Shown: positions 44,344 through 51,221 of the stretch, one piece after another
How the letters are laid out: every line of letters starts with the position of its first letter
Numbering within the stretch: position 1 is the stretch's first letter
Assembly (NCBI RefSeq): GCF_001308015.1
Contig: NZ_LGYH01000002.1
Span: 124,001 to 188,000, forward strand
Length of the DNA: 64,000 nt
From: Neisseria sp. 83E34
GTDB lineage: Bacteria > Pseudomonadota > Gammaproteobacteria > Burkholderiales > Neisseriaceae
Direction of reading: 5' to 3'
Made by a program: the position numbers and the translations under genes
The notes under the pieces: generated by a model
Told to the model about the DNA's origin: nothing
Database searches by the model: none
The model's input: the letters and a program-made list of their open reading frames with translations, nothing else

Positions 44344-44388
44344 TTCTTCCCCTTTTCATCTTGATTTACAAAAAAATACATACGCTTA

Positions 44389-44417
44389 TTTATAGTAAAG
44401 AAATAAATATTTGACAA
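44389..44417 (-). promoter_or_regulatory. cas9 promoter
   Basis: On the minus strand, -35 TTGTCA (44417-44412), 17 bases, -10 TATAAA (44394-44389). A start near 44382 would give a leader of about 40 bases to the cas9 ATG. Its -35 box overlaps that of the tracrRNA promoter. Confidence 0.8.
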
Positions 44418-44439
44418 GTGTTTTCATCATCATTAGAAT
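44411..44439 (+). promoter_or_regulatory. tracrRNA promoter
   Basis: Consensus -35 TTGACA (44411-44416), 17 bases, -10 TAGAAT (44434-44439); transcription should begin about 44446, just before the anti-repeat. Confidence 0.85.
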
Positions 44440-44445
44440 CAAATT

Positions 44446-44573
44446 TATTGTTGCACTACGAGATGAGAGCCGTTGCTACAATAAGGCCGTCTGAAAAGAC
44501 GTGCCGCGACGTAAAGATTCAGAAATGAGTTGAGCCCCTGTTTAAGTCCGCTTAAACAGGGGCATCGTCTTTA
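44446..44573 (+). ncRNA. tracrRNA
   Basis: The anti-repeat TTGCACTACGAGATGAGAGC (44451-44470 on) is complementary to the CRISPR repeat with a central bulge and continues to GCTACAAT. The next hairpin, GGCCGTCTGAAAAGACGTGCC, has stem CGTCT/AGACG and loop GAAA and includes an AG-DUS. The end is a 13-base-pair terminator stem (44534-44546 with 44551-44563, GCCCCTGTTTAAG). The layout matches N. meningitidis tracrRNA, but about 20 extra bases lie before the terminal stem. It is transcribed away from cas9. Confidence 0.93.
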
Positions 44574-44594
44574 TTAATATCTGAAAAAGCCTGT

Positions 44595-44733
44595 TATGGT
44601 GAATCAACTTAGAAATAGTACGCTCGTCATACTCGGGCTTGACCCGAGTATCTCGAGCTCCGATAAACTCAGAAGATACTCGGATCAAGCCCGAGTATGA
44701 CGCTATCGTTGTTATCTAAGTGGATTGACTATA
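44595..44733 (+). repeat. 139-bp Correia-like MITE, copy 5
   Basis: Ends TATGGTGAATCAACTTA and TAAGTGGATTGACTATA. It lies immediately beyond the tracrRNA terminator, and a DUS follows at about 44742. Confidence 0.85.
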
Positions 44734-44859
44734 CAAGGAGCAGGCCGTCTGAAAACAATCAACTGTTCCAAAGTTAGGAACCTTAAAATTGATATCAAAG
44801 GTGCGGTATTCTTAATAAATATAAAATATCCAATATACCCAAGCCGTGAATCTTGATAT

Positions 44860-44916
44860 GGCAGTTTGGTTGGACAAAAAATATTGTTGGAACAGGAAGG
44901 CGCAATGCCTGTCTGA
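44860..44916 (+). pseudogene. Decayed copy of the ogt 3' end
   Basis: Encodes GSLVGQKILLEQEGAMPV and a stop, aligning without gaps to the last 18 residues of Ogt (GGLVRKRALLELEGAMLD); 41 of 57 bases agree by my count. The upstream part of the gene is missing. Confidence 0.8.
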
Positions 44917-44929
44917 AAAGGTGCATACA

Positions 44930-45583
44930 ATGAATTACGAAGAACTGCTTGCTATCCTTACCCGCGAAGCCGACCCTGAGCGCGCCATGCCGATGAAAGC
45001 CTATATGAGACACCGTTTCGACTATCTCGGTATTTCTAAGCCGCGCTTGGTAAAAATCTGCAAACCGTTTTTTAAAAGCGGAGCAGCGGAAGAGGTTGAT
45101 TGGCGGTTTGTCGAACAATGCTGGGCCAATCCGCACCGCGAGCTGCAATACTGTGCGCTTGAGTATCTGAAAACCATGCAGAAAAAGCTCACGCCGCAGG
45201 ATATTCCGCGCCTGCAAAAGCTGATTACCGAAAAATCATGGTGGGATACGTCAGACGTGCTCGACCGCATTGTCGGCGGCATCGCTTTGGTTTACCCCGA
45301 AACCAATGCCGTGCTGCTGGATTGGAGCAACAGCGATAATATCTGGCTGCGGCGCGTGGCCATCGATCACCAGCTTTTGCGCAAAGACAAAACCGACACT
45401 GCTTTGCTGGAGCAAATCCTCTGCAACAATTTGGATCAAAAAGAATTTTTCATTAATAAAGCCATCGGCTGGGCCTTGCGCGATTACAGCAAAACCAACC
45501 CCGAATGGGTGCGGGCATTTATCGAGCGATACCGCAGCCGCATGGCGAAACTCAGTATCCGTGAGGCGGAGAAATATGTGTAG
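44930..45583 (+). CDS. alkD: AlkD-like DNA alkylation repair protein
   Basis: 217-residue all-helical HEAT-repeat protein of the AlkC/AlkD DNA glycosylase superfamily, which removes N3- and N7-alkylpurines. Typical stretches are MKAYMRHRFDYLGISKPRLV, the ITEKSWWDTSDVLD segment that carries catalytic Trp and Asp, IWLRRVAIDHQLLRKDKTD, and the late FFINKAIGWALRDYSKTNPE. The ATG at 44930 is preferred over 44846, whose extension would read through the ogt fragment and a DUS in another frame. It lies beside the ogt remnant, so ogt and alkD were probably once neighbours. Confidence 0.9.
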   Translation: MNYEELLAILTREADPERAMPMKAYMRHRFDYLGISKPRLVKICKPFFKSGAAEEVDWRFVEQCWANPHRELQYCALEYLKTMQKKLTPQDIPRLQKLITEKSWWDTSDVLDRIVGGIALVYPETNAVLLDWSNSDNIWLRRVAIDHQLLRKDKTDTALLEQILCNNLDQKEFFINKAIGWALRDYSKTNPEWVRAFIERYRSRMAKLSIREAEKYV

Positions 45584-45682
45584 CCCGCCGTAAGTCGGAT
45601 TCTCGAATTTACTTAAACGATATACACAAGGAGTCTTCAGACGGCCTCTATGCTTGTCTGAAAAAAGAATAAAGGAAAAGCT

Positions 45683-47140
45683 ATGAAACCCCATTTGAAC
45701 CATCTTACAAGCAGCTTGATGCTGGCGTTGGCACTTGCCGCCTGTAAAAGCACTACCGTGCCGCTCGAAAGCAAAATCGACGTTCCGCAAGCCTTCAGTC
45801 AGGCGGAAGCAGCGGGCGGCAGCGTGGAAATCGGCCGCTGGTGGCAGCATTGGAATGATCCCGTACTCAGCCGTTTAATCGAACAAGGCTTGCAGCAAAA
45901 CCACGATATCCAAATCGTCCGCAGCCGTTTAAACGAAGCGCGCGCCATTATGCGGTTAGCGAATGCCGATAAAGGTCCGACAGTCGGTGCGGGCGCTGAA
46001 GCCTCGCGCATCAATGCCCGCATCAGCAACCCGCTGAGCGACGAAACCCGCGTCATGCTCGGCAGGATTCCGCAGGCTGCCGATTTGGCAGGCGAGCATT
46101 TTACCTTGAAAGGCAACAGCCTCACGGGCGGCTTTTCCGCGTCGTGGGAGCCGGATATCTTCGGGCAGAAACGCAGCGATGCCGATGCCGCCGCTTATGC
46201 CGCGCTCGGCCGGCAGGAAGAGGTGTACGGCACGCAAGTGCTGATTGGCGGGGAAATCGCCGAGCATTATCTGCAAGCCCGCGCCGCCCAAGCGCGTTTG
46301 AAATCGGTAAACCGCAATATCGCCACCGTTGAGCGGCTGGCGAAATATGTGCAGGGCCGTTTCAAAGCAGGCCACGTTACCGCTTATGAAGTAGACGAAG
46401 TCGCCAGCAAGCTCACCGCTTTGCGTGCCAAACAAAGCACCATCGAATCGGAATACGCCGCCCATGTGCGCAGCATCGCCGTGCTTACCGGCCAAACCCC
46501 GCAAACATTCACTTTACCCGAAAGCAAGGCCGACGTTTTAACCGCGCAACCCGCCGCGCCCAGCGGCCAAACCCCGCAAGGCTTGCTTGAACGCCGCCCC
46601 GACATCCGCGCCCATGCCGCGCAAGTGAATGCCTATGCCGCCAAGCTCGCCAGCGCCAAAGCCGATTTGCTGCCGCGGTTTACCATCGAATTTTTGGGCA
46701 GGGGCACCATCAGCATCGACAGCGACAGTGATTTAAAAGGCTGGGGCAGCTTAATCAAAGCAGGCATCCAAGTGCCGATTTTCACCAACGGGCGCATCAA
46801 AGCCAATATCGCCGCCGCCGATGCACGGCTTCAGACGACCTTATTGCAATACGACCAAAACATCCTTAAAGCCCTCGGCGAAGTGGACAGCGCATATCAG
46901 GCACACAGCGCGCTTACCCGCCAAAACACCTTGCTCGTTACTGCGCATAAACAGGCGGCCAAACAGGCGGGCGATGCCGAAAAACTGTTTAAATACGGCA
47001 ATAAAACGCTGGATAACGCTCTTACCGCACGCTTGAATGAAGAAGAGATGCAGGAAAACCTGATTCAATCGCAACTGGCGCGCGCGCGGATGCTGATTGG
47101 TTTGTATAAGGCATTGGGCGGCGGCTGGGCTGCCAATTAG
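45683..47140 (+). CDS. NodT-family outer-membrane efflux lipoprotein
   Basis: 485-residue TolC-like channel protein. A lipoprotein signal with lipobox LALAAC (Cys about 21) is followed by the OMF pattern: DPVLSRLIEQGLQQNHDIQI, SWEPDIFGQKRSDADAA and the mirrored second repeat (ERRPDIRAHAAQVNAYAAKL, VPIFTNGRIKANIAAADARL). It would trimerise as the outer-membrane exit duct of an RND or ABC pump. No pump gene is adjacent; the HlyD/ABC parts earlier in the window are possible partners. AAAGGAAAAGC precedes the ATG at 45683. Confidence 0.9.
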   Translation: MKPHLNHLTSSLMLALALAACKSTTVPLESKIDVPQAFSQAEAAGGSVEIGRWWQHWNDPVLSRLIEQGLQQNHDIQIVRSRLNEARAIMRLANADKGPTVGAGAEASRINARISNPLSDETRVMLGRIPQAADLAGEHFTLKGNSLTGGFSASWEPDIFGQKRSDADAAAYAALGRQEEVYGTQVLIGGEIAEHYLQARAAQARLKSVNRNIATVERLAKYVQGRFKAGHVTAYEVDEVASKLTALRAKQSTIESEYAAHVRSIAVLTGQTPQTFTLPESKADVLTAQPAAPSGQTPQGLLERRPDIRAHAAQVNAYAAKLASAKADLLPRFTIEFLGRGTISIDSDSDLKGWGSLIKAGIQVPIFTNGRIKANIAAADARLQTTLLQYDQNILKALGEVDSAYQAHSALTRQNTLLVTAHKQAAKQAGDAEKLFKYGNKTLDNALTARLNEEEMQENLIQSQLARARMLIGLYKALGGGWAAN

Positions 47141-47165
47141 AAGAAAACTTAAAAGAAAACAGAGC

Positions 47166-47206
47166 ATGCCTGTCTGAAAAAGAAAAATGCGTTTTCAGAC
47201 AGGCAT
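47166..47206 (+). terminator. Inverted TG-wadDUS pair
   Basis: Opposed uptake sequences 25 bases after the efflux gene; the MITE that follows starts at its last bases. Confidence 0.8.
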
Positions 47207-47344
47207 ATAGTTAAACCACTTACATAATAATAGTACCCTCATACTCGGGCTTGACCCGAATACCCCCAAATTTACTGAAACTCAAGATACTCGGGGCAAG
47301 CCCGAGTATGACGTGTGTACTTTTTCTTAAGTTGATTGACTATA
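47206..47344 (-). repeat. 139-bp Correia-like MITE, copy 6 (inverted)
   Basis: Ends TATAGTTAAACCACTTA and TTAAGTTGATTGACTATA; same length and inner hairpins as the other copies, opposite orientation. Confidence 0.85.
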
Positions 47345-47350
47345 TGATGT

Positions 47351-47381
47351 AAAAAAGCGTACCGCCGAAGCAGTACGCTTT
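47351..47381 (-). terminator. Terminator of the Opa-like gene
   Basis: AAAGCGTAC/GTACGCTTT stem with a ten-base loop, followed by TTTTTT on the minus strand, about 30 bases beyond the stop. Confidence 0.85.
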
Positions 47382-47409
47382 ATTTATGTCAGCCACAAAG
47401 GGTTTTGAA

Positions 47410-48036
47410 TCAGTTGAATGTGTAGCGCAAACCGGTAGATACTTCGTGCGCTTTCAGGTCTGAATCCAAACGGTTGTAGCGGTAGCCCACATCGGCGGCC
47501 AGATTGTTGCTGAATTTGTAGCCCACACCGGCCATCGCACCGTAGCCTACTTTGGTTTTGCTTTCGGAAGAGTGAGAGCGTATGCCGGCTGAAACGCCAT
47601 GCGATTCATACTTCAACCGGTTGGCAGATAAGCGCGCGCCAACGTAGGGTTGGAAGTTGGATTGCAGCGGAATATCGTAAATCACAGATGCGCCCATGCC
47701 TTGGGCTTTCACTTTAACGTCCAGCTGCTCATCGCCTTTTTTGGCGCTGTCATTCATGTTTTTGTAGTGGGTGTAATCACCGGCCACGCGCACGTCGCCG
47801 AAATCATAACCGGCGCTCACACGGGGCATAAAGCCCGAATCTTTGTACGAGTTTTTCAGGCTTTTGAATGTGTCACGCACTTTGAATTTCTCGTCATCAT
47901 CTACTTTTACATTGGCCAAGCCGATATCGCCTTGAATGTAGGGGCCGGTTACTTCATCGGCCATTGCAGCGGTAGAAAACGATGCTCCCAAAGCTGCCAC
48001 CATAAAGGCAGCCAAACGTGCAGATTGATGTTTCAT
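47410..48036 (-). CDS. Opa-family outer-membrane beta-barrel protein
   Basis: 208-residue porin of the opacity family. A signal peptide (to AAMADEVTG, about residue 27) is followed by eight beta-strands with three longer outside loops, e.g. PYIQGDIGLANVKVDDDEKF and the charged loop around KKGDEQLDVKVKAQ, and the last strand STGLRYTFN has the near-terminal Phe. Meningococcal Opa proteins bind host CEACAM; binding is not predictable here. The CTCTT repeats that phase-vary Opa genes are not present in the signal-peptide region, so expression should be constant. Confidence 0.85.
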   Translation of the reverse strand: MKHQSARLAAFMVAALGASFSTAAMADEVTGPYIQGDIGLANVKVDDDEKFKVRDTFKSLKNSYKDSGFMPRVSAGYDFGDVRVAGDYTHYKNMNDSAKKGDEQLDVKVKAQGMGASVIYDIPLQSNFQPYVGARLSANRLKYESHGVSAGIRSHSSESKTKVGYGAMAGVGYKFSNNLAADVGYRYNRLDSDLKAHEVSTGLRYTFN

Positions 48037-48119
48037 GCGGAAACCTTTCTTGAGTTGATTTGATTATGAGCGGATATGCTCATTTGCCTGTTTCGTCAAT
48101 ATTGACACAGGTGCTTAAA

Positions 48120-48147
48120 ATTGTAGCAAGCCTGATGTTAAAGCAAA
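48120..48147 (-). promoter_or_regulatory. Promoter of the Opa-like gene
   Basis: On the minus strand, extended -10 TGCTACAAT (48128-48120) with TTTGCT as a weak -35, 16 bases away. A start near 48113 would leave a leader of about 75 bases. Confidence 0.5.
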
Positions 48148-48222
48148 CAGGTTTTGTGTAAGGTTGTTTTTTATTTGTGCCGGAATTGTTGCGGATTGTA
48201 AAAACAGCTCAACGAGTTTCAG

Positions 48223-48262
48223 ATGCCTGTCTGAAACGTTAAATTGGGTTTCAGACAGGCAT
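48223..48262. terminator. Inverted TG-wadDUS pair after the aco operon
   Basis: Opposed ATGCCTGTCTGAA copies about 45 bases beyond the last aco gene. Confidence 0.78.
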
Positions 48263-48307
48263 GGTTACGAACCGTTCAAACCGGGTTTGTGCATTTTAAA
48301 ATGTGGC

Positions 48308-48625
48308 TTATTCGTCCACTTCGTCGGCAGAGGGCGGTATCCAGTTGGCGATAAAGGCGTCGATGTCGGCTTCGGGGGTGTCGGCGTCGGCGAGGATGCC
48401 GATCAGGGTTTTGACCGGCAGGGTTTCGCCTGCGCCGTGCAGGATGCGGCGCAATACGCCTGCGTCGGCGGCTTCGACGGCGTTGGTGAGCTTGTCGGTG
48501 TCGATGCTGAGGATTTCCATGCCGACGGTTACGGGGGTGCCGATATCAACCAGCCATTCGCTGATGGTGCCTTCTTCCATGGTCAGACCCCATTTGGGGA
48601 TGATAACGGGTTTGATGTTGCTCAT
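48308..48625 (-). CDS. Stand-alone lipoyl-domain protein of acetoin dehydrogenase
   Basis: 105-residue protein consisting of one biotin/lipoyl domain: VIIPKWGLTMEEGTISEWLV, then EILSIDTDKLTNAVEAADAG with the lipoyl Lys in DTDKLTN, and ETLPVKTLIGILAD. It ends with an acidic tail. In classical acetoin dehydrogenases this domain is fused to the E2 acyltransferase (AcoC, over 350 residues); here no catalytic domain follows. The protein may act as swinging arm for an E2 made elsewhere or directly for the E1 pair. It is last in the minus-strand operon; the 115-base gap before it holds uptake sequences and a GGGCGGGCAT repeat. Confidence 0.85.
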   Translation of the reverse strand: MSNIKPVIIPKWGLTMEEGTISEWLVDIGTPVTVGMEILSIDTDKLTNAVEAADAGVLRRILHGAGETLPVKTLIGILADADTPEADIDAFIANWIPPSADEVDE

Positions 48626-48740
48626 TGTTTTCTCCTTTGTTTATTGTGAATGCCGTCTGAAAAAGTTTTCAGCGGGTGCAGGTAAGGTATGGCTTCGGCG
48701 GGGCGGGCATTTTTGCCCGCCGTTTGTTTGATCATGGTTT

Positions 48741-49760
48741 TCAGACGGCCTCAACCTTACCTAATGTTTTGTGCACGGCTTCGGCGATTTGTTTGCCGCT
48801 GGGCAGATATAGTTTTTCCAGCACGTTGGAGAACGGCACGGGCGTGTGCGGCGGCGACACCATTTGGATGCCTGCTTTGAGTGCGCCGAACATGTGCTGG
48901 CACACTTGGGCGGAAATGTCGGTGGCGATGTTGCAGCGCGGGCTGGCTTCGTCGACCACAACCAAGTGGCCGGTTTTTTCTACGGAATTCAATACGGTGT
49001 CGATGTCGAGCGGCGAGAGGGTGCGCAGGTCGATGATTTCGACTTCAATGCCTTCTTTTTCCAACAGTTTGGCGGCATCCATGCTGCGCTGAACCATCAT
49101 GCCGTAGGCGACGATGGTGGCGTCTTTGCCCTCGCGAACGACGTTGGCTTGGCCGAAGGGGATGGTGTAAAGCTCTTCCGGCACGTCGCCTTTTACGCCG
49201 TACAGGCTTTTGTGTTCGCAGAAAATCACGGGGTCGTTGTCGCGGATGGCCTGAACCAGCAAGCCTTTGGCGTCATAAGGGTTGGAAGGGCACACCACTT
49301 TCAAGCCCGGCACATGGGTAAACATGGGCGTGAGCATTTGGCTGTGCTGCGCCGCTGCGCTGAAACCGCCGCCGACCATCGCGCGGATAACGACGGGGGT
49401 TTCTGCCTTGCCGCCGAACATATAGCGGAACTTGGCGGCTTGGTTGAGAATTTGGTCGAAACACACGCCCATAAAGTCGATAAACATCAATTCGGCAATC
49501 GGGCGCATGCCGCAGGCGGCGGCGCCGATGGCCGCGCCTATGTAGGCGGCTTCGGAAAGCGGTGTGTCCATCAGGCGGTCGCCGTGTTTGGCATACAGGC
49601 CTTTCGAGAGGCCGAGCACGCCGCCCCAAGCATCGCGTTCGCCGCTGGCGCCTGCGCCGCCGATGATGTCTTCACCCATCATAATCACGGTGGGATCGCG
49701 GCTCATTTCCTGATCGATGGCTTCGTTAAGCGCTAATTTCATGGTTAATTGGCGGGACAT
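48741..49760 (-). CDS. acoB: Acetoin dehydrogenase E1 beta subunit
   Basis: 339-residue beta chain of a TPP-dependent 2-oxo acid/acetoin dehydrogenase. MGEDIIGGAGASGERDAWGG, MDTPLSEAAYIGAAIGAAACG, VVIRAMVGGGFSAAAQHSQM and VCPSNPYDAKGLL match E1-beta proteins, and the Gly-rich stretch corresponds to the acetoin form. With the alpha chain it forms the heterotetramer that cleaves acetoin to acetaldehyde and a lipoyl-bound acetyl group. AGGAGAAACAG precedes the ATG at 49760. A small Correia-like repeat separates it from acoA. Confidence 0.93.
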   Translation of the reverse strand: MSRQLTMKLALNEAIDQEMSRDPTVIMMGEDIIGGAGASGERDAWGGVLGLSKGLYAKHGDRLMDTPLSEAAYIGAAIGAAACGMRPIAELMFIDFMGVCFDQILNQAAKFRYMFGGKAETPVVIRAMVGGGFSAAAQHSQMLTPMFTHVPGLKVVCPSNPYDAKGLLVQAIRDNDPVIFCEHKSLYGVKGDVPEELYTIPFGQANVVREGKDATIVAYGMMVQRSMDAAKLLEKEGIEVEIIDLRTLSPLDIDTVLNSVEKTGHLVVVDEASPRCNIATDISAQVCQHMFGALKAGIQMVSPPHTPVPFSNVLEKLYLPSGKQIAEAVHKTLGKVEAV

Positions 49761-49839
49761 GATCTGTTTCTCCTGTTTTTAAATAGCTGTGGAATCAACT
49801 TTTCAAATGGTGCATGAAAGATTCGGTTTTGCAGCTATC

Positions 49840-49937
49840 GCAAATAAACTTAATTTGCTACGGCGTTGCTGCGCCTAGCCGTACTGCTTGTACTGTCTGC
49901 GGCTTGCTGCCTTGTATCAAAAATAACTTTATTTGCT
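49840..49937. repeat. Correia-type element, 98 bases
   Basis: Inverted ends GCAAATAAA and TTTATTTGC enclose GTACTGCTTGTACTGTCTGC plus GGCTTGCTGCCTTG, which resembles the inner sequence of meningococcal Correia elements. It lies between acoA and acoB and differs from the 139-bp MITE. Confidence 0.7.
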
Positions 49938-49948
49938 ACATATGATTT

Positions 49949-50929
49949 TTAATAAGATACATAAACATCGGTCAGCAAATCTTCCGGCGTCGGCACCGGC
50001 GCGGCTTTGGCTTCCTGCACCGAGCGTTCGATCAACTCGAGCACTTCTTTGTCGATGGCGTCCAATTCGGCATCGGTAATCACGCCGGCTTCGGTAACGC
50101 GTTGGCGGAAGATTTTCAGGCAGTCGTGATGGGCGCGCAGGTTGTCGACTTCGCCTTTCGGGCGGTAGGTTTGTGCGTCGCCTTCAAAGTGGCCGAAGAA
50201 ACGGTTGGTTTTGCATTCGAGCAATGCCGGGCCGCCGCCGTTGCGGGCGCGCCGGATCACTTCGCCGGCGGCTTCGTAAACGGCGAAAAAGTCGTTGCCG
50301 TCCACCACCACGCCGGGGATGCCGAAACCGATGCCGCGGTCGGCGAAGCTGTTGGCGGCGGTGCCGTAATCGCGAGCGGTGGATTCGGCGTAGCCGTTGT
50401 TTTCAATCACAAAAATCACCGGCAGATTCCAGATGGCCGCCAAGTTCAGGCTTTCCAACACGGTGCCTTGGTTGGCCGCGCCGTCGCCGCAGAAGGTGAT
50501 GGCCACGCCGCCTTTGCCCTGAAATTTGGCTGCCAACGCGGCGCCGCAGGCCAGCGGCGCGCCCGCACCGACAATGCCGTTCGCCCCCATCATGCCTTTC
50601 GACAAATCGGCGATGTGCATCGAACCGCCTTTGCCGCGGCACACGCCGTCGCGCTTGCCGTAGATTTCTTTCATCATGCCGATTACGTCCACGCCTTTGG
50701 CGATGCAGTGGCCGTGCCCGCGGTGGGTACTGGCGATGTGGTCGTTGTCGTTCAAATGGGCAATCACGCCCACGCCGGTGGCTTCTTCTCCGGCATACAG
50801 GTGCACGAAACCGGGAATCTCGCCCCGCGCGAAGTCGATATGCAGCCGCTCTTCAAATTCGCGTATCGTTTTCATGCGGCGGTAAACGTCGAGCAGCTGG
50901 TTTTTTTCTAAAGGCAGTTTGATGCTCAT
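49949..50929 (-). CDS. acoA: Acetoin dehydrogenase E1 alpha subunit
   Basis: 326-residue TPP-binding E1 alpha chain. The phosphate/Mg motif GDGAANQGTVLESLNLAAIWN is clear (GDG through NN), with IVGAGAPLACGAALAAKF before it and ENNGYAESTA after it; THRGHGHCIAKG and GKGGSMHIAD are also conserved. The acetoin form is supported by acoX upstream in the same operon. AAGGAGAAACCC precedes the ATG. The upstream gap to acoX (290 bases) is filled by a MITE and several uptake sequences, so a secondary promoter may be needed. Confidence 0.93.
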   Translation of the reverse strand: MSIKLPLEKNQLLDVYRRMKTIREFEERLHIDFARGEIPGFVHLYAGEEATGVGVIAHLNDNDHIASTHRGHGHCIAKGVDVIGMMKEIYGKRDGVCRGKGGSMHIADLSKGMMGANGIVGAGAPLACGAALAAKFQGKGGVAITFCGDGAANQGTVLESLNLAAIWNLPVIFVIENNGYAESTARDYGTAANSFADRGIGFGIPGVVVDGNDFFAVYEAAGEVIRRARNGGGPALLECKTNRFFGHFEGDAQTYRPKGEVDNLRAHHDCLKIFRQRVTEAGVITDAELDAIDKEVLELIERSVQEAKAAPVPTPEDLLTDVYVSY

Positions 50930-51039
50930 TGGGTTTCTCCTTATTCAACGGGTTTTCGTTTATGCCTGTCTGAAAAAGTGTTTTCAGACGGCCTTTTTGG
51001 TTTTGTTTTTGGGGTGTACGGTTTGACTGTTTCAAAATA

Positions 51040-51178
51040 TATAGTGAATCAACTTAAAAATAGTACGCTCGTCATACTCGGGCTTGACCCGAGTATCTCC
51101 TAAACTTACCGGAGCTTGAGATACTCGGGTCAAGCCCGAGTATGACGGTATCGTTATTATGTAAGTGGGTTGACTATA
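51040..51178 (-). repeat. 139-bp Correia-like MITE inside the aco operon, copy 7
   Basis: Ends TATAGTGAATCAACTTA and TAAGTGGGTTGACTATA; inner hairpins are complete. It splits acoX from acoA. An inverse AG-DUS and a TG-wadDUS follow at 51182-51211. Confidence 0.85.
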
Positions 51179-51221
51179 CTTTTTCAGACGGCCTGCCGTG
51201 CCTGTCTGAAAACATTTACTG

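Noticed and set aside
44846-44929. N-terminal extension of the AlkD-like protein starting MNLDMAVWLD.
   Set aside because: It runs through the ogt remnant in another frame and through a DUS; the ATG at 44930 starts the conserved sequence.
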